The position numbers were made by a program, and so were the translations under genes. A DNA stretch of 64,000 bases from Brachyhypopomus gauderio (lineage: Eukaryota > Chordata > Actinopteri > Gymnotiformes > Hypopomidae), in NCBI RefSeq assembly GCF_052324685.1, contig NC_135212.1:16128410-16192409 (forward strand), in the 5' to 3' direction. The notes under the pieces are model-generated. The model made no database searches, was not told where the DNA came from, and saw only the letters and a program-made list of their open reading frames with translations. Below, piece after piece: positions 10,519 to 20,743 of the stretch (position 1 is the stretch's first letter; the number at the start of each line of letters is the position of its first letter).

Positions 10519-12813
10519 TGTTACGGAACAGCTCCGGACCCTTCCCTGTGGGCGTGCCGCTATGTTGTCTGTGTGTCGTTATGTCCATGTTTGTACTTCC
10601 GTGGGTGTGGGTTGTTTGTGAGCGTGTTCGTGGTTACACCTGTGCCTTGTCTCGAGGTCACGTGGGTCTGTGTACTTCACCTATTTAATGTGCATTAACG
10701 CGGTGTCTTGTGCTCGTCTTTGTCTAAAGTTCATGCCTGTGCAAGCCACCGCAATTTGCGTGCTTGCACCATCTGTGCTGGGCTTTGCGTTTTTGTATTT
10801 TCATTAAATGTTCAGTGTGCACCACAAGACGTCTGTCGCGTTTCCTCCTTGCTCCCACACGCCAGCGTCACAGAAAGACGAGCTGAACAAGACGACGTAT
10901 GCCAGGATACGCCACCCGAGCACCGAGGGGGAAGAGAAGGAGCAGGCGTCACCACGGCTCTTCCCCAGTCCGGCGCCAAGAAGTCCCCGTTACCGAGCAG
11001 CAGATGAAGCAGGACCCTGTCTGCACGTACCTGCTCTGTGCCGCTCGGGAGACGGAGGATGCCGAGACGGCGGAGTACTTCCGCCGATCCGCGGCACGCG
11101 CATGGGAGGAGAGACACCCCCACGCGTCCCTGGAGCTTCCACCCATGGCTGTGAGCAGCAGTAAGAGGGAGGAAGCAAGCGCACCGCTCCTGGTTCTCCC
11201 TGAGGAGGAGGACACCAGTGAGCCGTTCATGGTGGGTGCGGGTACCTTTGCCCTCACCCCTCCCGAAGTCGAGTTCGGCAGCGACGAGTCCGGAGAGGAG
11301 GAGAGCCCCCGCTCCTCCGTTCGTTCGGAGGAGAGGGAAGGCGAAACCAGCTGCGCGCCCTCTATTCCCGCAGCTCTCCGGACGGCCGAGGAGGAGAAGG
11401 TCAGCCCCCCGTCGTCGTTGTTCTCCGAATCGACGGTCTATTACGGGGAGGGTGACGAGGAGACCAGCTCTCTTCCCTCCAGCTACACATCCTCCACCGA
11501 GCGCCACGATGCGGAGGAGGACGTCAGCCCTCCCCCTTCCCTATTCTCGGCTCCTACCGTGTATTATGGGGAGGGGGTGGAAGTCAGTCGCCCTCCGTCC
11601 GCCTGTTCATCACCCTTGGGGCGCGAGGAAGAGAGCGAGGGGGTGGACAGCGCCTCTGGGTGTTCGGAGAGCACAGTCCACCTAGGGAAAGAGGTTCCTC
11701 AGTCTCCCTCAGCGGCGAGCAGCATGGACTGCTCCCGCTGCCTGACCCCGGAGGAACCCATGTCGCTGGGTCGGAGCGTCTCCGAGAGCGAGGAGGAGAT
11801 GGAGACGTCGGGGGGCGAGGCGACGGCATCTCCAGGAGCGCAGGGGGGTCCTGGTGTGGTCAGCGGTCCAAGGTGGATGTGTCACGCGCCCTTGGAGCCG
11901 CCGCGGACACCAGCCGGCGCGCGGCAGAAAGCCAGGACTCCAGCCGCGCCCAGAGGGAGAACCGAGGCTCCCCTAAGGAAGCCACCGGGAGCGCGGCCAG
12001 CGGGAGTTGCGAGCGGCGCAACGCGCGCGAGGAGTCGGAACCCAAAGACCGGAGGGACTCCGCCGCCTGTTCCGCCTGCCGCGCCCGCCCAGCCTGCTTT
12101 CCCTGGAGGGATAGCAACACCGTGTGCGCTTTGGCAGGCAGCTGGAGCGGTGCCATGGCTGCCTGTCCCTATATGTTTGTCCATTCCCCTATGTCTCCCT
12201 AATCTCCTTTTCCCGTTCGTTCCTCTTGTGTTTCATGTTCCCGTGTGCGTGTTTGTGACTGTGCCATTGTTTAATGTTTTCTCCCCTGTCTTCCCAGGGA
12301 GGGTGTGCTAGAGCTGTCCGCGGCGGTTCCCGCCGTCGGGGGTGACTGCTCTCGGAGGCTCGTGATCCCGGGGGCTCCGGACCTGCCCGTTGGTGTTTGT
12401 TCGGGGCTCTCCCGCTACGCGGGACACTCCGGGAGTAGCGAGCCCCTGGCGGGGGGTTCTGTTACGGAACAGCTCCGGACCCTTCCTTGTGGGCGTGCCG
12501 CTATGTTGTCTGCGTGTCGTTATGTCCATGTTTGTACTTCCGTGGGTGTGGGTTGTTTGTGAGCGTGTTCGTGGTTACACCTGTGCCTTGTCTCGAGGTC
12601 ACGTGGGTCTGTGTACTTCACCTATTTAATGTGCGTTACCGCGGTGTCTTGTGCTCGTCTTTGTCTAAAGTTCATGCCTGTGCAAGCCACCGCAATTTGC
12701 GTGCTTGCACCATCTGTGCTGGCCTTTGCGTTTTTGTATTTTCATTAAATGTTCAGTGTGCACCACAAGACGTCTGTCGCGTTTCCTCCTTGCTCCCACA
12801 CGCCAGCGTCACA
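10519..12813 (+). mobile_element. Complete family A non-autonomous LTR element with ACATG target duplication
   Basis: The 5' LTR (10519-10872) and 3' LTR (12460-12813) are both 354 bp and differ at only a handful of positions, so the insertion is young. The element is flanked by ACATG at 10514-10518 and 12814-12818. The LTRs start TGTTACGG and end CAGCGTCACA, with TATTTAATG and ATTAAA signals. A purine-rich tract (GGCGGGGGGTTC) precedes the 3' LTR. The 1.6-kb interior holds one long ORF and no pol. No TGG-starting tRNA primer-binding site follows the 5' LTR; the first bases are GAAAGACGAGC. Confidence 0.93.
10899..12311 (+). CDS. LTR-element protein of unknown function, MPGYATR family (470 aa)
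   Basis: The ATG is 26 bp past the 5' LTR, and the frame stays open for 1.4 kb. Residues 1-30 are strongly basic (RAPRGKRRSRRHH). Residues ~33-78 look helical (QDPVCTYLLCAARE, then ARAWEERHP). Residues ~80-300 are rich in Glu, Ser and Pro, with repeated motifs such as PSLFSAPTVYYGEG and its variants. The last 170 residues are Pro/Ala/Arg-rich and then hydrophobic, and may be open only by chance. The related ORF at 4795-5472 matches in the first 75 residues and in the repeat type. No nucleic-acid knuckle, protease or polymerase motif is seen. A derived Gag is the simplest guess. Confidence 0.65.
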   Translation: MPGYATRAPRGKRRSRRHHGSSPVRRQEVPVTEQQMKQDPVCTYLLCAARETEDAETAEYFRRSAARAWEERHPHASLELPPMAVSSSKREEASAPLLVLPEEEDTSEPFMVGAGTFALTPPEVEFGSDESGEEESPRSSVRSEEREGETSCAPSIPAALRTAEEEKVSPPSSLFSESTVYYGEGDEETSSLPSSYTSSTERHDAEEDVSPPPSLFSAPTVYYGEGVEVSRPPSACSSPLGREEESEGVDSASGCSESTVHLGKEVPQSPSAASSMDCSRCLTPEEPMSLGRSVSESEEEMETSGGEATASPGAQGGPGVVSGPRWMCHAPLEPPRTPAGARQKARTPAAPRGRTEAPLRKPPGARPAGVASGATRARSRNPKTGGTPPPVPPAAPAQPAFPGGIATPCALWQAAGAVPWLPVPICLSIPLCLPNLLFPFVPLVFHVPVCVFVTVPLFNVFSPVFPGRVC

Positions 12814-12899
12814 ACATGCCCCTTATTTGGGCACAAAGTGCAATAAAACACAGGCTCCGTTTATAAAAATAAAACCACAACCTTTTTAATGTGGCTTCT

Positions 12900-13200
12900 G
12901 TTTTCGGACATCACTGGTCAGCTTCTCAACATCGGGCATGTAAGATGACGCAGGACTGCAAACTCTCATCTGTGAGGCGGGTGCGATATTTTGATTTGAT
13001 GTAGTTCATGTTTGAAAATATCTGTTCGCACAGGTATGTTGATCCAAAGATAGATAATACCCCAAATGCATATGTCTTCATGTTCCTATAATTGTCAAGA
13101 AGAGCATTCCATGTGTCATAGACAAGTTTCTCGGGTGTTGGGAGGCTTTCAATTTCGCTCCATTTGTGGCTTTGGCCAAGCTGAGCTTTCTCGCCCTGCT
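12900..13200 (-). pseudogene. hAT transposase C-terminal fragment
   Basis: On the minus strand the frame reads GSTYLCEQIFSNMNYIKS and then KYRTRLTDESLQSC. This is the hAT dimerisation motif region as found in ZBED5/GTF2IRD2-like proteins. Upstream it includes LLDNYRNMKTYAFGV. The frame breaks just after the SC residues. The amino-terminal part is absent, so this is a relic of a different hAT family from the one at 5.8 kb. Confidence 0.7.
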
Positions 13201-13559
13201 AATAGAAACGTGTGTCGCAACCTATGACGCAAATCTTCATTGACATAAATGTTGAAATTTAATTTAATTTATTCTACACATTCTTACAGCATTGGAAAAC
13301 GTTAAGAATGTTGGTGTCATGTTTGTCTCCTACAAAAACTATATTAAAACAAAAAATATATTTCTCTCCCCCATCTTTTTACATTTTCAAACATTTTTGA
13401 AAAAGCTCTAGGGAGCCGCTAGGGCAGACCCCAGGTTAAGCGAGAAGTTAAATATGTCCCGAACTATGACCGTTTGTTCGGAGGGTGCAAATAAGATTAA
13501 ACAAGGCTTCTCCACTCAAATAAGCAGTGACAGAGTGTACATCCCTCTCACATACTCAC

Positions 13560-13701
13560 TCCACACAGACACCCACCCACCCACCCACCCACCCACACAC
13601 ACACACATGCATCTCTCACACACACATGTCTATCAAACCCACTACACAATGCATGCACACGCACACACATCCTGTACATCTCTGTCCCATAGCCACTCCC
13701 C

Positions 13702-13733
<32 letters not shown>

Positions 13734-13970
13734 ACATCCTGTACATCTCTGTCCCATAATCACACACACACAAACACCTCTGTCCCATACCAACTGCACA
13801 CAAACACCTCTCTCCCATACCCACTCCACACACACACACACACAAACATACATACATCTCTCACACACACATCTCTGTCAAACCCACTACACACACATGC
13901 ACACACACACACAGACTTTTCAAACACTATGTATTTCCTTCAGGAAATGCACATCCAGTTCAGCTTATTA
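13560..13970. repeat. CA/CCCA microsatellite array with conserved tail
   Basis: The array mixes (CCCA)n, (CA)n and longer units containing CATCTCTGTCCCATA. It ends at ATTTCCTTCAGGAAAT, matching the tail of the repeat at 8.6-8.9 kb. Long His/Thr or Val/Cys frames across it are artefacts. Confidence 0.85.
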
Positions 13971-14182
13971 TAGAGAAATCACTTCATGAATCCTTCAGAA
14001 AATTGTATTAAATATTTTGAGAAAATTGTGAAGGTAGTCTTGTTTGCAGTTAGTGACCATTTGGCAATATTTGCTGTATAAAAAAGAGTGTCAGTCTCGT
14101 CAAAGAGACAACAGCCCCCAGAATTCCTGGCGATGTCTGCGACACTCCTCTTCCCCACAATATTAACTGCACCTGACACTCA

Positions 14183-14374
14183 TTACTCATACGTAAAGAC
14201 ACTTACCCTCCTCTGCTCTTTGCAAAGTATTGCCTCATTACTATGAACTGCATACCGAGCATTATTCTGGATGGTCTTACGGTTAGACACGGTTCTACTC
14301 ACTCTCCCTTTGGTTTGTTCCCGGTACTTTAGCCTGGTGTGTTGTGGTGTGCTACCTGGACTGTGACTGCTCAT
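14183..14374 (-). other. Unassigned 63-codon frame with a strong splice donor
   Basis: The frame ends KEQRR then GTAAGT, an excellent donor on the minus strand. The composition is ordinary rather than repeat-like. No partner exon or family was recognised. It may be chance. Confidence 0.2.
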
Positions 14375-14535
14375 GGCATTGATATCGGATTACGTACCCA
14401 TCCTTAGCTGCTGAACTCCTCTTCTGTACTGAAGAAGCTTGCTAATAAAACCTCTTATACATTGTGCATTCATCTGAGTCAATGAATGCACAATGCATTC
14501 ATGAGCATTCATTTCTGTGATGTATTTTTTGGGAA

Positions 14536-16396
14536 TTATCTGGCAGAGGTGCAAGACTTCACTGTTGACTGATGGACCAGGACAGGCTAGTTTGGCAATG
14601 TATGTTTCTGTCTTTCCAGCAGGACTAAGGCTCAGTGGCAACTAGGGGTGACCTGCAATAGTCGCTGATTCGAATATAGTTGACTATACCCCCTAGTCGA
14701 CTATGAACGTCATAGTCGAATGTACCATTCTAACTGCATGGGGGTGCCCAAGAATGCTGCTAAGAATTAGTTGTTACATGAAATTTCTTTGTTTTTGTTA
14801 TATATAGCCTTTTGTCAAATAAAATCATCCTAATTTCTGTTAATAAATATTTTTTAAATGATGTGTGCGCATTAACAATAGTCATCTTCCTTACTACACA
14901 TTAATAAATCACACCCTGCAGTTGCACAATCTGAATGAGCGGAGCTGAACACGCTACAGGACAGTTAGTATCTGCCAAGATTATAATGGCTACTAAAGTA
15001 TTTTGAAAAAGATAAAGATGAATCAAACAAAGTAAAGTGCAAGTTATGTCATCAATATCTTTCATTTCACACGACAACAATCAACATGGCATACCATTTA
15101 AAACGCATAAGGCAAAAAAAACAGTTCAGCTGTTTGTTCTTTCGGTCGTGTTATGGCGGTGCGTCGGCAAGTAGGCCTATAAAAAATTTTTGTTTGTTTT
15201 TTAAACCCCGTTACTTAAACCTTTCCTTATAATGTTTTTGCTGTTGTGTGGCAATTTTTTTATATTTTCAGGCAAGCATATTTTATTTAAAATATTTTTG
15301 ACATTTTGCACAGTGCCTGTCTGACAGTTCGATATGTGCACTGCGCACTGATGGTTAATGTTCTCTAACGTTTCATTAAAAATAAATAAGTAAATAAATA
15401 AAAGCTGAATAAAGCCAACTCAACATGTTTATTCATTTATCTGAGTGTTTTAGGTTTTTACTTTGAAGTGGAAAAAAGTCCTGAATGAGAACGGGATCCC
15501 ATTTAAGGTGCTCTAGAAAAAAAAAAAAAACCCAATTCGACTATTAGTCGACTAAAGGGAAAATCTGACAAATCAGATTTGACTATGAAAATCCTTAGTT
15601 GAATACACCTCTAGTGCCAACTTCTCTGGCCGTGGTAGGAGAAGTTGGTTAGCCATTGCTTCAATGGTTTGTGCTGCTGTTGATAATTCACTAAGCTTAC
15701 TCAAGCCCTCAAATGAGCAGACAGATGGTATGTTAAGGAATGGCAAATCATCTCTATTTGTGTCACTGTTGTTTTGTAAATGAGATGAATTATTTTTGTG
15801 CATTACTGTGGAGGTCCCTGCAATTTTCTTGTGTTGTCACCGAGGTTCAGAATCCATAGCTGAAAACAGGTGATCCAGTGCTCTCAAAAGCATGTAGCCT
15901 AGTCTATTTTTCCCCCTGTTGTGTACAAGACATGATTTTATCAGACGTTATAACCAGTTCTTTATTTTGATCACATGGTTGGTCAAAGGTAATGTGAGGC
16001 ATTTCAGAAGCCACCATTTTATGTGTTGCCATGAAGGTTACAGTTATTGAGAATAATGACTGACCAACAATAGAATTGTCTGCCACTGTAGGAGCTGTGT
16101 CTTCCAATGAAGCAGCTGGTGAATTAGTTTCAAGAGTATCAGAGAAGGACTGCTCATGGTTGCCAATGCCTTCAGAATAAGTCTGACTCTGGAGACCTTT
16201 TCCCTCTGAATTTCATTGGTAAAAGTCTGTATAGCTCTATAGGATAAACACTCCCTTTCAAACTACAATTGCCTGATTTCTTATTTACTTCCAGACATGG
16301 GTCAGTTCCATGGAAGGACTTCTGGTGGTTCTTGAGGATGTAATAAGTCAATGTCTACAAACAAAAGACGCACTGATAGCATCGCTCACCTGTATG
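14536..16396 (-). pseudogene. Partial zbtb38 duplicate, disrupted
   Basis: The segments 14536-14642 and 15622-16396 align to 18244-19159 of intact zbtb38, in the same order and orientation. They cover roughly codons 530-834, from the fifth zinc finger to the low-complexity middle. A hAT element interrupts the copy. Small deletions also break the frame, for example where the GLHPTNTP stretch is missing near 15900. There is no BTB domain and no start. It is a truncated tandem duplicate lying about 0.7 kb past the parent's stop codon. Confidence 0.92.
14643..15613 (+). mobile_element. Non-autonomous hAT element with BED-finger relic (copy 1)
   Basis: It runs from TAGGGGTGACC to ACACCTCTA. The target duplication is GTGGCAAC (14635-14642) and GTGCCAAC (15614-15621). 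The intact zbtb38 shows the empty site (GTGGCAGC followed by TTCTCTGG). Around 15010-15120 it encodes VKCKLCHQYLSFH and MAYHLKR, a decayed BED finger. The rest of the transposase is gone. A second copy is at 22710. Confidence 0.92.
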
Positions 16397-17089
16397 TCTG
16401 GAGAAAATTATATAATCATCTGTAAATATGTGAAGACTTCCCAGCAAATTCATCAAATGGTGTAAATATTAAACACTGAGCAGGAGTTGGATACAGTGGA
16501 GAAAGTTGCAATGCGGCTTTCTTACCATGAGTTTGAAATTTGATCAGTGTATGCAGCTGCTAACCCACTGAAGGTAATGCATAATAAGCAACTACTCTTC
16601 CACTTAATTGAGAGACAAATAAAAATGTACAAAAATATTTTTTGTCTTGTAGAAAACCATGAACAACTACAAACATTATTTTGTGAACAGACAAAAATAC
16701 TCTATATTTATAGCATTATTTTCTGAATGACAATAACATTTTCATATATGCTGTACAGCTTCTAAAGCACAACTTAATATTGCAAGGTAATTCATTTTCA
16801 TTAACATAATTTCAGTTTACTATGTGACATCAGCAAGTAATCTATTTCCACAACCTTCCTGCAGAATCAGTTGTGGGTGTAAAAATGAGGTTCCTCTTTG
16901 TGCAAATTCCACTCTAACTTTGGTGAATGCAGGGCAGCTCCTGTGGTAACAGGCCCTCTTCTCAGGCATGTTGGAAAGGGCCTGAAAGTGTTCAGATGGT
17001 AGTTTGTTTCAGAGTTGGGCAGTTGGCCCAGTTGACTTTGTGTCTCAGTCTCCACAGAGGTCAGTTTGTGCCCCTCCAGACTGAAGTAT
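16397..17089 (-). other. zbtb38 3' flank, probably 3' UTR
   Basis: This lies immediately downstream of the zbtb38 stop on the minus strand. No coding frame is recognised. ATTAAA/AATAAA-like hexamers occur in the AT-rich part but none can be assigned with confidence. Confidence 0.35.
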
Positions 17090-20000
17090 TTAGAATGTTC
17101 CAGAATGTTTTTTTTCTTTTTTTTTCCTTTGCATCTCTGGGAGGAGGGGAGAAAAGGGCCTGTTGCCTTTATAGCAAAATGACAAGGAAGTTTTCTTGAA
17201 GATGTGGGTGGTTTTAGGAAAAAAACACTCTGTTTCCATATCTACTGGCTCATCTGTTTTTGGAGTGAGTGGTGAATAGATCTCTGGACTGTCCCATGGG
17301 TCAGGTTGGGAGTGTTCCTTACTGTCAGTAACAGGGGAATATGGCTCAGCAGTCACATTATTCTCAGCGTTCATTAGCTGTCTTACCCCTATGGTGTGGC
17401 AGAAGTGCTTGTTGTCATGCTTGCTCAGCAGTGCTGTAGACTTGCACACTTTAGGGCTGTAGTGACAGCTCCATCCAGTATTGAGTTTTTCAAGATGTTT
17501 TGCCTCATGACTTTTCTTGGTAGCAAGGTACAGAAACCGTTGTGGGCAGTAGGAGCAATGGTAGCGCTTCTCACTGCTGAGACTGCAGGCAGCCACATCT
17601 GAGCTGAAGCAGGAGCCATCCTCTGTGCAGCTCTGGCACACAAAGTCACCATTTGCATCTCTGAATGGTACATCTGCATTGGGAAGCTCCTCCAGGGGAC
17701 ATTGTTTACCACACATCTTGCAGTGAAGCTGATGGCAGCTAACAATGTGCATGCTGAGAGAGGTTGGAGTAGAGAAAGAGCTGCTACAGCTATGGCATGG
17801 GAATGCCTCCTTTGGGCTGTGACTCCTCAGTTGCCGCCTATATTCAGAACTCGCTTCTGAGATTCTCTCTTCTGAGTTGCGGACAAATGGTGTTAAGTCA
17901 TTAACATCTGGTTCAGGTGACAAGGGCTTTGTATAGAACTGTACTGACTTCATTCTTTTCTGTTTTGATCTTAATTTTTTGCCTTTCCTTTTAGGTTTAT
18001 ACCTGTAATATGGACGCCATAATTTGTCATTTTCAGAATCATTCACATCATCATATTGTTCATTTTTTGTGACTGATGTTGTAACCTCCGCCCGTAAGCG
18101 CAGACTTGGACATCCTATACCATCTTGTACTGGGATACTTTCATCCTCTACTTTTTTCCAGCTTCTCTTCTTTTTTGTTTTTGGGAACAGCTTTGAGCCT
18201 TTAATTTTGCGTCGAATTATGGCCTCATTGCCAATTTTCACAGTTATCTGGCAGAGGGGCAAGACTTCACTGTTGACTGATGGACCAGGACAGGCTGGTT
18301 TGGCAATGTATGTTTCTGTCTTTCCAGCTGGACTGAGGCTCTGTGGCAGCTTCTCTGGCCGTGGTAGGAGAAGCTGGTTAGCCATTGCTTCAATGGTTTG
18401 TGCTGCTGCTGATAATTCACTAAGCTTACTCAAGCCCTCAAATGAGCAGACAGATGGTATGTTAAGGAATGGCAAAACATCTCTATTTGTGTCACTGTTG
18501 TTTTGTAAATTAGATGAATTATTTTTGTGCATTACTGTGGAGGTCCCTGCATTTTCTTGTGTTGCCACCGAGGTTCGGAATCCATAGCTGAAAACAGGTG
18601 ATCCAGTGCCCTCAAAAGCATGTACCGGTACTCTATTTTTCCTTGGAGTGTTAGTGGGATGCAACCCCCTCTGTTGTGTACAAGACATGATTTTATCAGA
18701 CGTTATAACCAGTTCTTTATTTTGATCATATGGTTGGTCAAAGGTTATGCGAGGCATTTCAGAAGCCACCATTTTAGGTGTTGCCATGAAGGTTACAGGC
18801 ATTGAGAATAATGACTGGCCAACAATGGAATTGTCTGCCACTGTAGGAGCTGTGTCTTCCAATGAAGCAGCTGGTGAATTGGTTTCAAGAGTATCGGAGA
18901 AGGACTGCTCATGGTTGCTAATGCCTTCAGAATAAGTCTGACTGTAAGACTTATACCTTTTCTTCCTGAACTTCATTGGTAAAAGTCTGTATAGCTTTAT
19001 AGGATAAACACTCCCTTTCAAACCACGATTGCCTGATTTATTATTTACCGCCAGATGTGGGTCAATGCCATGGAAGGACTTCTGGTGGTTCTTGAGGATG
19101 TAATAAGTCATGAATGTCTCCAAACAGAAGATGCACTGATAGCGTCGCTCACCTGTATGCCAGATCTCATGTTTGGTACGATATTCTGCAAGAGCAAATA
19201 CCTTATTGCAGTAATGGCAAGGATATGCTCGCTGCCATGAGTGCACATTCTCATGTCTTTTTAGGCTAGACAAAGTCACGTAAGCTCGCTTGCACTTGCT
19301 GCATTTATATGCCTGTTGACTGTTTGATTTTGTAATTCCATCTGGAGGTGTCTCCAATGGACAGGTGAGTGTGGGGTCCAGTATTGGAGGTTCCTGCAGA
19401 TTAGGAACTGGGAAAACTGAATCATCCAACCTAGATCTATTATTTGAGTCAAGACTGATTGAATCCTCTTTGCCATTCTGCTCCAGTTCTGGTGGGCCTT
19501 TTACACACACCTGTTCATGATTGCGCAATCTTTTAAAGTGCATGAATTTTTTGTGGCAATACTTGCAAAACAAATGACTAACAAATCTTCTCTTGTGGAC
19601 TTGGGTGTGGTTGGTGAGAAGTGCTAAGTTGCTGAAGGCCTCAGGACATTGCTGGCAGTGGTAAGTTGAAGCAACTTGGTAAGTTGGGTTTATATTTTCA
19701 GGAATTAAGGTGGGTGGATCAGCATCTTGTGAGGATGTAACCTCACATGGAGGCAACAAGTTTGGGGAAGAACTTATACCAGTCATTGAATCTCGAGACT
19801 GCACTACAGGTGAAGGGTCAGGAAGAATATTTTGTACCACAGTTCTTCTACCAGGATTCTGAACAGATACTTTTGTTTCCTTAGATATGGATGCTGTGCC
19901 TTTGCAAAGTCTGTGGCGCTTCTTAAGGGGCCCAATTGTTTGGATGGTGAGAGTCTCAGATTGTATCACTACAGGTCTCAAGTTGCCTTTATTACATAAT

Positions 20001-20743
20001 TGTGATGCCTCTTTGATGTCAGTAGTTTGAATGCCTTGGCTCACAGCATATGAGTGTTCAGACAGGGCACGTGTGGGTTCAGTCTTAGCATAGGTGGGGT
20101 CACTTTCTACTGAGGGCATGCCTGGTGTTGTGCAGCCAGACGGATTGTTATTTGTGTCTGGTGATTGGTGGCCATTGTTACTCAAGTTCATTGGGGTAAA
20201 TGGGTTGCTACTTGCTGTCACTTCTGTAATAGAGAAAGCATTAGTTATTCGTGGGCCTTTAGGGCAGTCCTGTTCCTCAAGCCGTTGTGACTCATTCTTC
20301 AGTGTGCAATTTTCAGAGAGTTTTAGTGGACTAGAAGAGTTCTCTAACTGATCAGACTCATGAGGTGTCTCAAGTAGCTTCTCTGGAAAGGGTATACCTA
20401 ACCTTTTCCCAGCAGCCACAAAGTTTTTGTTGTGTTCTGTGCTGGCTGACTCCACCTTGGAAGAGTACATGAAGTTGAGAATGCTGGCAAACACCTCAGA
20501 CTTTAGGTCTGGCAGTTCCAGCACTTGGCCAGACATGCAAGTGTCTGAGGCTGTGAAAACATTGTAGAAAAATCCACTAGTGGCAGCCAGGATGTTCCGG
20601 TGAGCACGGAATTTGATGTCCTCCACAACAATGGTAACATCGCAGAACAGGCCGTGTAAGCGCTGTTCACTCAGCCGAGTGAGAATCGTGGTAGGGTAGG
20701 AGTTGTCTGCCATTCCATGAGTGCTGGACTGAAGCACCATCAT
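17090..20743 (-). CDS. zbtb38: Zinc finger and BTB domain-containing protein 38
   Basis: This is a single 3.65-kb coding exon giving 1217 aa, close to the roughly 1195 aa of human ZBTB38. A CTGCAG acceptor lies directly before the first ATG (20741-20743). BTB domain: ~20-120 (LHGLFCDVTIVVEDIKFRAH). C2H2-type fingers are near 361-383, 391-413 (C2HC), 479-501, 507-529 and 535-558, with a second cluster at ~981-1113. The fingers at 479-558 correspond to the methyl-CpG-binding cluster shared by Kaiso, ZBTB4 and ZBTB38. The conserved YPIKLYRLLPM follows. The family binds methylated DNA in the nucleus and represses transcription. One C-terminal finger has CHYS in place of C-x2-C. ZBTB4 is the main alternative name; length and domain order favour ZBTB38. 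Confidence 0.9.
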   Translation of the reverse strand: MMVLQSSTHGMADNSYPTTILTRLSEQRLHGLFCDVTIVVEDIKFRAHRNILAATSGFFYNVFTASDTCMSGQVLELPDLKSEVFASILNFMYSSKVESASTEHNKNFVAAGKRLGIPFPEKLLETPHESDQLENSSSPLKLSENCTLKNESQRLEEQDCPKGPRITNAFSITEVTASSNPFTPMNLSNNGHQSPDTNNNPSGCTTPGMPSVESDPTYAKTEPTRALSEHSYAVSQGIQTTDIKEASQLCNKGNLRPVVIQSETLTIQTIGPLKKRHRLCKGTASISKETKVSVQNPGRRTVVQNILPDPSPVVQSRDSMTGISSSPNLLPPCEVTSSQDADPPTLIPENINPTYQVASTYHCQQCPEAFSNLALLTNHTQVHKRRFVSHLFCKYCHKKFMHFKRLRNHEQVCVKGPPELEQNGKEDSISLDSNNRSRLDDSVFPVPNLQEPPILDPTLTCPLETPPDGITKSNSQQAYKCSKCKRAYVTLSSLKRHENVHSWQRAYPCHYCNKVFALAEYRTKHEIWHTGERRYQCIFCLETFMTYYILKNHQKSFHGIDPHLAVNNKSGNRGLKGSVYPIKLYRLLPMKFRKKRYKSYSQTYSEGISNHEQSFSDTLETNSPAASLEDTAPTVADNSIVGQSLFSMPVTFMATPKMVASEMPRITFDQPYDQNKELVITSDKIMSCTQQRGLHPTNTPRKNRVPVHAFEGTGSPVFSYGFRTSVATQENAGTSTVMHKNNSSNLQNNSDTNRDVLPFLNIPSVCSFEGLSKLSELSAAAQTIEAMANQLLLPRPEKLPQSLSPAGKTETYIAKPACPGPSVNSEVLPLCQITVKIGNEAIIRRKIKGSKLFPKTKKKRSWKKVEDESIPVQDGIGCPSLRLRAEVTTSVTKNEQYDDVNDSENDKLWRPYYRYKPKRKGKKLRSKQKRMKSVQFYTKPLSPEPDVNDLTPFVRNSEERISEASSEYRRQLRSHSPKEAFPCHSCSSSFSTPTSLSMHIVSCHQLHCKMCGKQCPLEELPNADVPFRDANGDFVCQSCTEDGSCFSSDVAACSLSSEKRYHCSYCPQRFLYLATKKSHEAKHLEKLNTGWSCHYSPKVCKSTALLSKHDNKHFCHTIGVRQLMNAENNVTAEPYSPVTDSKEHSQPDPWDSPEIYSPLTPKTDEPVDMETECFFPKTTHIFKKTSLSFCYKGNRPFSPLLPEMQRKKKEKKHSGTF

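Noticed and set aside
10812..11507. 231-codon minus-strand frame
   Set aside because: It lies opposite the 470-codon LTR-element ORF; GC-rich biased codons leave the opposite strand open. The plus frame has the conserved start and a paralogue.
13454..13973. His/Thr-rich and Val/Cys-rich frames
   Set aside because: They are translations of CA/GT microsatellite sequence.
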